Assembly: GCA_934636425.1 (NCBI GenBank)
Contig: CAKUAV010000041.1
Span: forward strand, 1-19,296
Reading direction: 5' to 3'
DNA from: an uncultured Clostridia bacterium
GTDB lineage: Bacteria; Bacillota; Clostridia; Christensenellales; Aristaeellaceae
Length of the DNA: 19,296 nt
Part shown: in pieces, positions 6,802 through 14,653 of the stretch
Numbering within the stretch: the stretch's first letter is position 1
Layout: the number at the start of each line of letters is the position of its first letter
Notes under the pieces: generated by a model
What the model saw: the letters and a program-made list of their open reading frames with translations, nothing else
The model's database searches: none
What the model was told of the DNA's origin: nothing
Position numbers and translations under genes: made by a program

Positions 6802-7770
6802 ATGTTCGATCTATCATTGGACGGCGGCGGCACCAAGCTGAACGCGCTGCTCTTTGACGAGCGCTTTCAGGTGATCGCGCGCGGGCGCGGGCGCGGCGTC
6901 AACACCACGCAGAACAGCCCCGAGCAGGCCGAGGAGCACGTGTGCGAATGCCTTGATCAGGTGCTCCCCGAGGGGCTGGACGAGCTGGGCACAGTCTATG
7001 TGGTCTTTGTCGGCGATTCGAGGATGCTGGAGCGCGTGCTGCGCAGGCGCGTGCCGAAAATCGGGCGCTTCGTCTTTTTCGGCGAGGATCGATCGGGGCT
7101 GCTGGCCGGCTCCGGCCATCGCACGGGCGTATTGGCGCTGGCGGGCACGGGCGCGGACTGCTTCCACATCCATGCCGATCACACCACGGTGGTCGGCGCG
7201 CTGGGGCCCGTGCTGGGCGATCAGGGCGGCGGCGCGTGGATCGGCCTGCAGGCCGTGCGCGCGGTTGGGCGCGCCTTCTACGGCTGGGGCGAGGAGACCA
7301 TGCTGACGCGGCTGATCATGGCGCATTTCGGCACGGAGGGCGACATCTGGAAGGTGGTGAGCGGCGTTCACGAAAACGGACGGCCGTTCACGAAGGTCGC
7401 GCCGCTCGCGCCGCTGGTGGGCAGGGCGGCCGCATCGGGCGATTCCGTCGCGCTGGCGATCCTCACGCGCGCGGGGTATCTGATGGGCGTGCAGCTCAAC
7501 GCGCTGCTCAGGCGCGATCCGCTCTTGCCGGGCGAGGACACCGTGACGCTGTGCGGCGGCGCGTGGAAGAGCCATCCGGTCATGCTGGAGTCGTTTGAGC
7601 GCGAGCTGCGCCGCGAGCATCCTGAGCTGCGCGTGCAGAAGCCGTGGTTCGAGCACGTCGTCGCCGGTCTGATGGACAAGGCGCTCGCCTCGGGCATGAC
7701 GCGCGAGGAGGCCTACAGACTGCTCTCGAAGACCTGCGATAAGGAATGCCTCAATCCGTTCGAGATCTGA
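6802..7770 (+). CDS. BadF/BadG/BcrA-type ATPase, likely N-acetylglucosamine (or related sugar) kinase
   Basis: 322 residues from the ATG at 6802; a GTG one codon upstream (6799) is possible but lies too near the AGGGGGG ribosome binding site. The actin/hsp70-like kinase fold is shown by the phosphate-1 loop LSLDGGGTKLNALLFD (4-19), a phosphate-2 loop LALAGTGAD (111-119) and the GPVLGDQGGGAWIG segment (135-148), which matches GlcNAc kinases of this family. It should phosphorylate a sugar or amino sugar with ATP in the cytoplasm. Bcr-type dehydratase activators of this family carry cluster-binding cysteines, and no such pair is evident, so the sugar-kinase reading is favoured. It heads an operon with two SIS proteins (38 bp to the next start), which fits phosphosugar metabolism. 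Exact substrate unknown. Confidence 0.85.
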   Translation: MFDLSLDGGGTKLNALLFDERFQVIARGRGRGVNTTQNSPEQAEEHVCECLDQVLPEGLDELGTVYVVFVGDSRMLERVLRRRVPKIGRFVFFGEDRSGLLAGSGHRTGVLALAGTGADCFHIHADHTTVVGALGPVLGDQGGGAWIGLQAVRAVGRAFYGWGEETMLTRLIMAHFGTEGDIWKVVSGVHENGRPFTKVAPLAPLVGRAAASGDSVALAILTRAGYLMGVQLNALLRRDPLLPGEDTVTLCGGAWKSHPVMLESFERELRREHPELRVQKPWFEHVVAGLMDKALASGMTREEAYRLLSKTCDKECLNPFEI

Positions 7771-7808
7771 CAAAAGCATACAATTTTGAAAGGAGACATA
7801 AAAGCGCC

Positions 7809-8555
7809 ATGAATGCCATTGACGCGTATTTCACAAACATCGCCGTGGTGCTGGACAACGTGCTGACCACTCAGCGCGACGCCATGGAACAGTCCGCAAA
7901 GCTGCTGGCCGACGCCACGCTGGGCGACCACAACATATTCGCCTTCGGGTGCAGCCATGCGGGGCTGCTCGCCCTTGAGATGTACTACCGCACGGGCGGC
8001 CTGGCGACGATCAATCCGGTGCGCGCGCCGGGACTGACGCTGGACATCGATCCGGCGACAATGACCAGCCAGATGGAGCGCCTGCCGGAATACGGCCGCG
8101 TGATCGCGGACAACCAGCCCATCGGCGAGGGCGACGTGGTGATCGTCCATTCCGTCTCCGGCCGCAACACCGTGACGGTCGATTTCGCGCTGCGCTGCCG
8201 TGAAAAGGGCGCGCGCGTCATCGCGCTGACCAGCGTGGCGGCGGGCAAGGCGATTCCCTCCCGCCATCCCTCGGGCAAGCTGCTCATGGACGTGGCCGAC
8301 GTGGTGCTGGACAACTGCGGCTGCGTGGGCGACGCGTCGATCGAGATCAATGGCGTGCCGGAAAAGGTCGCGCCGACCTCGACGGCTGTGGGCGCGGCGA
8401 TGCTCAACGCCATAATGGGGCGCGCGGTCGAACTGATCGTGGAGCGCGGCGAGGTGCCGCCGATATTCATGTCGGCCAATGTGCCCGGCGGCGACGAGCA
8501 CAACCGCGATATGCTCAGGCGTTACAAGAATCACATATTCTACATGGGACATTGA
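7809..8555 (+). CDS. SIS-domain protein, UPF0309-like (paralogue 1)
   Basis: 248 residues, almost wholly one sugar-isomerase (SIS) domain. The fold is marked by NIFAFGCSHAG (42-52), the phosphosugar-binding strand-loop VVIVHSVSGRNTVTVD (110-125), ARVIALTSV (135-143), HPSGKLLMDVADVVLDNC (153-170) and SANVPGG (222-228). Such proteins bind phosphosugars and may isomerise them, remove a side group, or sense them. The start at 7809 is the first in-frame ATG; AGGAGA lies 12-13 bp upstream, a slightly long spacing. It is followed 14 bp later by a clearly related gene. The pair may form a hetero-oligomer, or the copies may have split substrates. Acting on the product of the upstream kinase is inferred from operon order. 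Confidence 0.87.
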   Translation: MNAIDAYFTNIAVVLDNVLTTQRDAMEQSAKLLADATLGDHNIFAFGCSHAGLLALEMYYRTGGLATINPVRAPGLTLDIDPATMTSQMERLPEYGRVIADNQPIGEGDVVIVHSVSGRNTVTVDFALRCREKGARVIALTSVAAGKAIPSRHPSGKLLMDVADVVLDNCGCVGDASIEINGVPEKVAPTSTAVGAAMLNAIMGRAVELIVERGEVPPIFMSANVPGGDEHNRDMLRRYKNHIFYMGH

Positions 8556-8569
8556 GGAGGAGACACACT

Positions 8570-9301
8570 ATGCTGCTGGACAAATACAACGAGGCCGTGG
8601 ACGAGCTGATCAAAAAGGTGCGCACGACGCAGCGCGAGAACGTCATCAAGGCCGGCAAGCTGATTGCCGAGACCGTCGAGAACGGCGGCAACATCTATCT
8701 GTCGGGCATCTGCCATTCCATCGAGAACGACCTGATCTACCGCGGCGGCGGCCCGATCTTCTACAAGCACTTCTCCTGGGGCATGAACGTCGAAAAGCAG
8801 GGCCGCAATCGCGACCGCTCCGACATCGACCAGAGCACATGGGGCATGGCCGCCTATGCGCTGAAGATGTCCACAATGCGCCCCGGCGACGTGCTGATGG
8901 TCTCCTCGGTCTCCGGCCGCACGACCAGCGCCGTCGATCTGGCCTATGAGGCCAAAAAGATGGGCATCAAGATCATCGCCTTCACATCGATGGAGTACAC
9001 CACATCGGTCGATCCCGTCCATCCCTCCGGATTGCGCTTCTACGAAATGGCCGACGTGGTCATGGACAACTGCGCGCCCGCCGCCGAGGCCATGATGGAG
9101 GTGCCCGGCATCGAGGCGCATTACGCCGCGGCCAGCGGCATCGCCTGCGACATACTGCTCTGGAGCATGACCACCGTGGCCGTCGAGACCCTGCTCGAGC
9201 ACGGCAAGACCCCCGGCATACTCAAGAGCGCCAACTTCCCCGGCGGCAACGACTACAACAAGACCGTCATCGAGCCCCACTACGACGAATTCGGCTGGTA
9301 A
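8570..9301 (+). CDS. SIS-domain protein, UPF0309-like (paralogue 2)
   Basis: 243 residues, related to the preceding protein across its length: TTQRE near 19-23, AGKLIAE (28-34), VSSVSGRTTSAVDLAYEA (111-128), KIIAFTSM (134-141), HPSGLRFYEMADVVMDNC (151-168) and SANFPGG (220-226) all have counterparts. It differs in the first loop, where GCSHAG of paralogue 1 is replaced by GICHSIEND, and in the stretch around 62-100 (KHFSWGMNVEKQGRNRDRSD). The pocket residues therefore differ and the two are unlikely to be redundant. AGGAGGAG at 8555-8562, 7 bp before the ATG, starts right at the stop of the first gene. This is the last gene of the operon; the duplicated terminators follow. Confidence 0.87.
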   Translation: MLLDKYNEAVDELIKKVRTTQRENVIKAGKLIAETVENGGNIYLSGICHSIENDLIYRGGGPIFYKHFSWGMNVEKQGRNRDRSDIDQSTWGMAAYALKMSTMRPGDVLMVSSVSGRTTSAVDLAYEAKKMGIKIIAFTSMEYTTSVDPVHPSGLRFYEMADVVMDNCAPAAEAMMEVPGIEAHYAAASGIACDILLWSMTTVAVETLLEHGKTPGILKSANFPGGNDYNKTVIEPHYDEFGW

Positions 9302-9344
9302 ATCGGCAGGGCCGATAGCCACTCCGCTTCGCGCACGCAACCCG
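9294..9344. repeat. Left arm of a 51-bp inverted repeat
   Basis: Matches the reverse complement of 9707-9757 at about 44 of 51 positions. The inner 21 bp (9324-9344 against 9707-9727) match perfectly and the outer part includes GCTGGTAA, which is the last codons and stop of the SIS gene. The arms enclose the tandem duplication. Confidence 0.8.
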
Positions 9345-9413
9345 ACTCTTCGCCGCTTGAGGGCGGCTCGAGTCTGGTCGTTTGAGCGAATTGGCATCAT
9401 CTCTATACAGCAC

Positions 9414-9451
9414 GACCCGTCCGGCCATAAATTGGAGCCGGACGGGTCTTT
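9414..9451 (+). terminator. Terminator of the kinase-SIS-SIS operon (copy 1)
   Basis: Perfect 12-bp stem GACCCGTCCGGC / GCCGGACGGGTC (9414-9425, 9437-9448) with an 11-nt loop and a short T3 tail. It lies 112 bp after the SIS stop codon. The short T-tract is the weak point. Confidence 0.7.
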
Positions 9452-9579
9452 CCGTGTGCCCGGGCGACGGCCGCTGTGCGGCTTCCACTCCGCTCCGCGC
9501 ACGCAACCCGACTCCGCGCCGCTTGAGGGCGGCTCGAGTCTGGTCGTTTCAGCGAATTGGCATCATCTCTATACAGCAC

Positions 9580-9617
9580 GACCCGTCCGGCCATAGATTA
9601 GAGCCGGACGGGTCTTT
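9580..9617 (+). terminator. Duplicate of the operon terminator (copy 2)
   Basis: The same 12-bp stem (9580-9591, 9603-9614) and TTT tail, 166 bp downstream. The stem is intact while its loop differs by two bases from copy 1. Confidence 0.65.
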
Positions 9618-9706
9618 CCGTGTGCCCGGGCGACGGCCGCTGTGCGGATTCCACATCGCTTCGCGCGTGTCAACCCGGCCGCTGTGCGGCTTCCACTCCG
9701 CTTCGC

Positions 9707-9757
9707 CGGGTTGCGTGCGCGAAGCGGTGTGGCCGGCGGCACTGCCGCCTTACCAGC
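9707..9757. repeat. Right arm of the 51-bp inverted repeat
   Basis: Partner of 9294-9344. It reaches into the 3' end and TAA stop (9750-9752) of the aldo/keto reductase gene. Its inner part can alternatively pair locally as CCGCTTCGC / GCGAAGCGG (9698-9706, 9719-9727), a possible terminator-like hairpin for the reductase, though without a T-tract. Confidence 0.8.
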
Positions 9758-10589
9758 GCATGGCGGTTTCTACTTTGTCGGGGTCGGCGGGGCGGCCAAT
9801 CATGGCCTCGTGCCGGTCGAGGGCGCGCAGTGCGGCCAGCTCGGCGGGGGTGAAGTCGAAGTCAAAGAGATCGGCGTTTTCGTGGATGCGCTCGGCATGC
9901 GCGGATTTCGGAATGACCGCCACGTCGCTGTCTATGAGGAAGCGCAGCGCGATCTGCGCGGGCGTTTTGCCGTGCGCGGCGGCGGCGGCCTTCACGGCGT
10001 CGGCCTCGAATATGCCGTTCACGCCGCGTCCCAAGGGCGCGTACGCCTGATGCGCCACGCCGTATTTCGCCATCCACGCGTGCGAGGCCGTCTGCTGGCA
10101 GAACAGATGCGTCTCGATCTGATTGACCGCCGGGCGAATCCGGTTGAACGAAATGAGATCGATCAGCCGATCCGGCTCGAAGTTCGATACGCCGATCGCG
10201 CGTATGCGCCCCGCGTCGTAATACTTCTCCAGCACGCGCCAGGCCGCATAGACATTGCCGAACGGCCAGTGCAGCAGCACCATGTCGATGTAATCAAGCC
10301 CCAGCTTCTCGAACGACTTTTCCAGCGCGCGCTCCGCATCCTCCGTCTCAAAGGACTTGAACCACAGCTTTGTGGTGATGAACAGCGCGCCGCGATCCAC
10401 GCCGCACGCCCTTATGCCCGCGCCCACGGCCTCCTCGTTGCCGTAGGCCTGCGCCGTGTCGATCAGCCGGTATCCGGCTCTGACCGCCTCGATCACGCCC
10501 GCCGTGCATTCGGCCGGGTCGGTCAGCTTGAACACGCCGTAGCCCAGCGCGGGCATTTCGACGCCGTTGTTCAGCGTAAACGTTTTCAC
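9750..10589 (-). CDS. Aldo/keto reductase (AKR superfamily)
   Basis: 279 residues, the usual length for a bacterial AKR5-like enzyme. The (beta/alpha)8 barrel carries the full catalytic tetrad: Asp44 and Tyr49 in RLIDTAQAYGNE, Lys74 in ITTKLW and His107 in VLLHWPFG. GVSNFEPDRL (133-142) and the IPKSAHAERIHEN stretch (about 226-238) fit the family's NADPH-binding signatures. It should reduce aldehydes or ketones, or oxidise the matching alcohols, in the cytoplasm; the substrate is unknown (2,5-diketo-gluconate, methylglyoxal and sugar aldehydes are common in the family). Translation starts at GTG (10589-10587), with AAGGAGG at 10599-10605. It is a single-gene unit, convergent with the SIS operon and divergent from the peptidase. 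Confidence 0.93.
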   Translation of the reverse strand: MKTFTLNNGVEMPALGYGVFKLTDPAECTAGVIEAVRAGYRLIDTAQAYGNEEAVGAGIRACGVDRGALFITTKLWFKSFETEDAERALEKSFEKLGLDYIDMVLLHWPFGNVYAAWRVLEKYYDAGRIRAIGVSNFEPDRLIDLISFNRIRPAVNQIETHLFCQQTASHAWMAKYGVAHQAYAPLGRGVNGIFEADAVKAAAAAHGKTPAQIALRFLIDSDVAVIPKSAHAERIHENADLFDFDFTPAELAALRALDRHEAMIGRPADPDKVETAMRW

Positions 10590-10634
10590 AGTTTTCTGCC
10601 TCCTTGCCCTGTAGATTTCAGTGTCTCCGCTTCC

Positions 10635-10663
10635 ATTATATCAGCTTGCCGCCGCCCGCGCAA
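10635..10663 (-). promoter_or_regulatory. Promoter of the aldo/keto reductase
   Basis: Minus strand: TTGCGC (10663-10658), 17-bp spacer, TATAAT (10640-10635). Leader of about 40 nt to the GTG start. Confidence 0.75.
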
Positions 10664-10808
10664 GGAATCCGCTCACTTTTTGATTTTGAATGTAGGCCGC
10701 CGTTTTGCGTCAAATCGGGCGCTTTTTGGAGCATTTTCATGAAAAAGGCGGCTTTTGCGCCTCATACGACCGTCATGATATTTTTTTGGCGGAATGAGCG
10801 CGCGCCGT

Positions 10809-10837
10809 TTGCAATCGGGGCCGCTTTGTGGTATATT
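10809..10837 (+). promoter_or_regulatory. Promoter of the M16C peptidase gene
   Basis: TTGCAA (10809-10814), 17-bp spacer, TATATT (10832-10837), about 33 bp before the ATG at 10871. A GGAGGGAG ribosome binding site follows. Confidence 0.75.
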
Positions 10838-10870
10838 ATTTGTATCACATGAAAATGGAGGGAGTATCAT

Positions 10871-13800
10871 ATGAAAAAACGCATGGCGCTGCTTCTGGCG
10901 CTGCTTCTGGCGCTGCTGACATTCTCGATCGCGGCGCAGGCCGACGAAACCGCGCTGCCCGCCGTGGGCGATGCGGTCGAGGGCTTCACCGTCAAGAGCG
11001 TGAGCCGCTTCGAGCTGCTGGGCGCGGACGTCGTGCTGTTCGAGCACGACAAGACCGGCGCGCAGCTCATGTATCTGGCCAACGAGGACACCAACCGCGT
11101 GTTTGAAATCACGTTCCGCACGCCCGCCGAAAGCGAGATGGGCGTATCGCACGTCTTTGAGCACGCCACGCTGGACGGCTCCGAGAAGTATCCCTCGAAG
11201 GAGCTGTTCTTCAATCTGTCCTATCAGACCTACAACACCTACATGAACGCCGCCACCTACAGCGTCATGACCACCTATCCCGTGGCCTCGCTGTCCGAGG
11301 CGCAGCTGCTCAAATACGCCGACTACTACACCGACAGCTGCTTCAACCCGATGATCGCCGAGGATCCCTCGCTGTTCGACGAGGAATGCTGGCGCTATGC
11401 GCTGAGCAGCGCCGACGGCGATCTGACCATCGCGGGCACCGTCTACAGCGAAATGCGCGGCGCGTACACGCTGGACAGCGCCGCGAGCTTCAACTTCCTC
11501 AAGACGCTCTTCCCGGGCAGCACGGCGGGCAACTGCTTCGGCGGCAACCCCGCCCACATTCCCGAGATGAGCAACGCCGACATCATCGCCTATCATCAGA
11601 AATACTATCATCCCTCCAACTCGCTGACCTGCCTCTACGGCAGCTTTGAGGACTACACCGCCTTTTTGAAGCTGCTCGACGGCTACTTCTCCCAGTACGA
11701 CAAGAAGGAGATCGTCATAGAGGACGCGGGCTACACGCCGCTGACCGAGCCGGCTGAAGCCGTCTATCAGTACGGCGTTGAGGCGGGCAGCGACGTCAAA
11801 AACGGCGCGGCCGTCTATTACGGCATTGTTCTGGAGGGCGCGACCGACGAGGAAATCGATCAGCTCGACCTGCTCTCCACGCTCATTGCGGACGGCAGCT
11901 CCGTGCTCATGCAGAACATGAAGGAAGCGCTGCCCTCCGCCGACGTGAGCTGCTATGTCGAGATCGCCGGCCCCGAACCGGCCATGGTGTTCTCTGCCGC
12001 CGGCGTGAACGCCTCCGACGCGCCGCTCTTCCGCGAGACGGTGGACAAGTCGATCGCCGACGTCGCCGAGAACGGCTTTGACGCGGACGCTGTGGACGCG
12101 GTCATCGCCGCGCTGCGCCTGGAAACGCTGCTCACCGGCGAGGGCAGCAGCATCGGCACCGACATGATCCCCAACATCGTCTATTACTGGGCGGCCACGG
12201 GCGATGAGTTCGGATTCATGCACTACATCGACACGCTCAATCTGTTCGGCGATTACGCCGCGGACGGCACGTTCGCCAATGTCGCCGACAAGTTCCTCGT
12301 GGGCAGCAAGCGCACCGCCGTGGCCGTCACCGAGCCGGCGGCCGGCCTCAGGGAAGCCGAGGACGACAAGCTGGCCGAGAAGCTGGCCGAAGTCAAGGCC
12401 GGCATGAGCGATGAGGAAATCGCCGCGCTGGTCGCAAAGACCGCCGCCGAGAACAGCGACGACGGCGAGGGCGAGAGCGCCGACACCGCCGCGATGGTCA
12501 AGGCGCTGCAGGCCGTGACCGTCGAGAGCCTGCCCGAGGAAGCGCGCATATACGCGATCTCCGACACGACCGAGAACGGCGTGCGCTATGTCGAGGCCGA
12601 GGCCGACGTGGACGGAATCGGTCAGGCGCTCATGCTGCTGGACGCGTCCGGCCTTGAGCAGGATCAGATTCACTACCTCAAGCTCTACACCGACCTCGTG
12701 GGCGATCTGGACACAACCGCGCACACCCGCGCGCAGCTGTCCTCGCAGATCACCCGCTATCTCTACGACGCAAATATCCGCATCTCGGTCGTCGACGACG
12801 ACACCGAGCGCGGCTACACCCCCTATCTGCGCGCGAGCTTCATCGCCATGGACGAGGACATGACGGCCGCCTACGAGCTGCTCCACGAGCTGCTCTTTGA
12901 CACGAAGCTGGACGATTCCGCCCGCGTGGCCGATTCCGTCTCCGCGCTCAAGACCTCGCTCAAGAAGAGCGTCACCGACGAGAGCTATTCCATACAGATC
13001 GCCCGCGCCTTCGCGAGCTGCAATCCCGCCTACGCCTACTTCAACTACGCGACCAATCTGGACTACTACAGCTTCCTGTGCGATGTGGAAGCGCAGCTCG
13101 GCGAGAATCCCGACGGCGTGCTCGAAAGCCTCAGGGCCGTGCAGTCGGCGCTGAACAACAGCAAAAACGCCGTCGTCGGCTTCGGCGGCAGCCGTGAAAG
13201 CGCCCAGAACCACCGCGCCGCGGCGAGCGCCTTCCTCGCCGGGCTGGACAACAGGGACATTGCCGGCCAGAGCTACACATTCCCCGAGATCAGCCGCGCC
13301 GAGGCACTGGTCGTGGGCGGCTCCGTGCAGTACAATATGCTCTTCGCCTCCTTCGAGGATATGGGCCTTGACGAGTTCAACGGCGGCATGGACGCGGTTA
13401 CGTCGCTCGTGACCGACGAATACCTCTATCCCATGCTGCGCGATCAGTACGGCGCGTACGGCGTGATGCACTACGCGACCGACGACGGCGTGTACATCGT
13501 CTCCTACCGCGACCCCAACGTCAAGGAAACATTCGACGTTTACAGACAGCTGCCCGAGCTGGTGGCGCAGCTCAAGGACGTCGATCAGGAGACGCTGGAC
13601 GGCTACATGCTCTCCTCCTATTCCGGCTATGCGCTCTCCGAGGGCGAGCTGAGCGGCGCGCTGACTGCGCTTCTGGGCACGATCTCCGGAGACGATCAGT
13701 CCAAAACGCTGGACGTCATGAAGCAGCTCAAGAGCGTCACGCCCGAAACGGTGGCTCAGTACGCCGATATGTATCAGGCGCTGGCCGACAAGGGCATGAT

Positions 13801-14347
13801 CTCCACGTCCGGCTCCGCCGCCGCCATCGAGAAGAACGCCGATCTGTACGACGCGGTGCTCTCTCCCTTTGCCAGCGACGAGACCGCGCCCGTCGCCGTC
13901 AGCGATGCGGCCGAGGGCGACTGGTGCTATGACGCCGTGGCGTTCGTGCTGGAAAACGACCTGATGCCGCCCGTCTCCGACACGGAATTCGGCGTGAACG
14001 AGCCGGCCACGGCGGCCGATCTGATCATACCGTTCTACAAGATCATAGGCGGCGACGACAGCTTTGACGACGCGAGCGCCACGCTGGCGCAGTACGGCAT
14101 CATACCCGCCGGCGTGAAGGCCGACGACGCGCTGACCATCGCGCGGCTGGCCGCCTATGCCGACAACTTCTGCTACGCCGTGCAGCTGCCCGCCACCGAC
14201 GGCACCGATGTGGACGCGGCGATCGATTTCCTGGCCGAGCGCGGCTATCTGCTGATGACGCCCACCGATTCGCAGCTCAGCGCCGACGCCATCGCCACGC
14301 GCGCGCAGGTCGCCTGCCTGGTGACGGCCATCTGCATGGAGCCGTAA
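10871..14347 (+). CDS. Secreted M16C zinc metallopeptidase with C-terminal SLH-like repeats
   Basis: 1158 residues. The N-terminal signal peptide (MKKR, a Leu/Ala-rich core, and an AQA-DE cleavage site near residue 24) indicates export. The inverted zinc motif HVFEH gives ligands His94 and His98 with catalytic Glu97; the third ligand is Glu194 in GTVYSEMRGAYT, matching presequence-protease/falcilysin (M16C) enzymes. These are clam-shell peptidases of about 970 residues that degrade peptides, and residues 25-1000 fit this length. The tail (about 1015-1156) resembles two or three SLH units (DWCYDAVAFVLENDLM; DVDAAIDFLAERGYLL ... IATRAQVACLVTAI), which would anchor the enzyme to the cell wall. 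The start is set by the GGAGGGAG site. It is a single-gene unit ended by a strong terminator. The peptidase call is firm; SLH anchoring rests on visual similarity. Confidence 0.92.
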   Translation: MKKRMALLLALLLALLTFSIAAQADETALPAVGDAVEGFTVKSVSRFELLGADVVLFEHDKTGAQLMYLANEDTNRVFEITFRTPAESEMGVSHVFEHATLDGSEKYPSKELFFNLSYQTYNTYMNAATYSVMTTYPVASLSEAQLLKYADYYTDSCFNPMIAEDPSLFDEECWRYALSSADGDLTIAGTVYSEMRGAYTLDSAASFNFLKTLFPGSTAGNCFGGNPAHIPEMSNADIIAYHQKYYHPSNSLTCLYGSFEDYTAFLKLLDGYFSQYDKKEIVIEDAGYTPLTEPAEAVYQYGVEAGSDVKNGAAVYYGIVLEGATDEEIDQLDLLSTLIADGSSVLMQNMKEALPSADVSCYVEIAGPEPAMVFSAAGVNASDAPLFRETVDKSIADVAENGFDADAVDAVIAALRLETLLTGEGSSIGTDMIPNIVYYWAATGDEFGFMHYIDTLNLFGDYAADGTFANVADKFLVGSKRTAVAVTEPAAGLREAEDDKLAEKLAEVKAGMSDEEIAALVAKTAAENSDDGEGESADTAAMVKALQAVTVESLPEEARIYAISDTTENGVRYVEAEADVDGIGQALMLLDASGLEQDQIHYLKLYTDLVGDLDTTAHTRAQLSSQITRYLYDANIRISVVDDDTERGYTPYLRASFIAMDEDMTAAYELLHELLFDTKLDDSARVADSVSALKTSLKKSVTDESYSIQIARAFASCNPAYAYFNYATNLDYYSFLCDVEAQLGENPDGVLESLRAVQSALNNSKNAVVGFGGSRESAQNHRAAASAFLAGLDNRDIAGQSYTFPEISRAEALVVGGSVQYNMLFASFEDMGLDEFNGGMDAVTSLVTDEYLYPMLRDQYGAYGVMHYATDDGVYIVSYRDPNVKETFDVYRQLPELVAQLKDVDQETLDGYMLSSYSGYALSEGELSGALTALLGTISGDDQSKTLDVMKQLKSVTPETVAQYADMYQALADKGMISTSGSAAAIEKNADLYDAVLSPFASDETAPVAVSDAAEGDWCYDAVAFVLENDLMPPVSDTEFGVNEPATAADLIIPFYKIIGGDDSFDDASATLAQYGIIPAGVKADDALTIARLAAYADNFCYAVQLPATDGTDVDAAIDFLAERGYLLMTPTDSQLSADAIATRAQVACLVTAICMEP

Positions 14348-14363
14348 ATCCTCCGCCTTGCCC

Positions 14364-14398
14364 AGCGCCCGCGTTTTTTGACGACGCGGGCGCTTTTT
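14364..14398 (+). terminator. Terminator of the peptidase gene
   Basis: Perfect 11-bp stem AGCGCCCGCGT / ACGCGGGCGCT (14364-14374, 14384-14394) with a T5 run at 14394-14398, 17 bp after the stop codon. Confidence 0.9.
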
Positions 14399-14440
14399 CC
14401 GGAATGCGCTTCAATAAGAAACGCGCGCCCGAAAGGGGAG

Positions 14441-14466
14441 AAGCCGCAAGTCCGCCGCGGCTTTTT
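14441..14466 (+). terminator. Second terminator-like hairpin in the peptidase-dus gap
   Basis: AAGCCGC / GCGGCTT stem (14441-14447, 14457-14463) with a 9-nt loop and T5 (14462-14466). It may back up the first terminator, or end a short transcript of its own; no promoter is visible between the two hairpins. The remaining gap to 14653 contains no recognisable promoter or gene, only a small ACGCTC/GAGCGT hairpin. Confidence 0.6.
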
Positions 14467-14653
14467 CGCGGGCGCTTTGGCTTCTGAAATTCCAGACGAT
14501 CCCTGTGCGCTCGCTGAAAAATCCCTCAGGCGGCGCTGAATCGACGCCTTTGCGCATCGCCTTCACGAAAGCCGCGCGCCGAACGCTCGGGGAGAGCGTC
14601 CCCCTGCGGCGGGTGAATTTTCATGCCGCATATCGCTTCAAAGGAGTCCTGTC

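Larger units (their letters stand above)
9321..9652. repeat. Tandem duplication, two 166-bp copies
   Basis: Copy 1 (9321-9486) and copy 2 (9487-9652) align with few differences; a partial third start follows at about 9653. Each copy carries a full 12-bp terminator-type hairpin and a small GCCGC-TGT-GCGGC hairpin (9470-9482; damaged by one base at 9636-9648; intact again at 9678-9690). No coding function is evident. Confidence 0.88.

Noticed and set aside
6361..6836. Possible repetitive small protein on the minus strand across the tandem repeats
   Set aside because: Unit lengths of 115 and 113 bp shift the frame between copies, so no repeated peptide is kept in one frame.
9390..9451. Promoter (TTGAGC...TATACA) immediately before the first terminator hairpin
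   Set aside because: The spacer is short, the hexamers are weak, and copy 2 of the duplication breaks the -35. A transcript would be only about 40 nt.
9294..9757. Insertion sequence or MITE call
   Set aside because: Terminal inverted repeats are present, but there is no transposase and no target-site duplication, and the arms include functional gene ends, so it is reported as an inverted repeat only.
10590..10870. RNA gene in the AKR-peptidase gap
   Set aside because: Only the two divergent promoters and short imperfect hairpins such as AGGCG/CGCCT are visible; no tRNA-like or known RNA fold.
10673..13471. 932-codon open frame antisense to the M16C peptidase
   Set aside because: It is a by-product of GC-rich codon use. 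The sense strand encodes a complete peptidase with signal peptide and zinc motifs, and the antisense frame has no ribosome binding site or recognisable domain.
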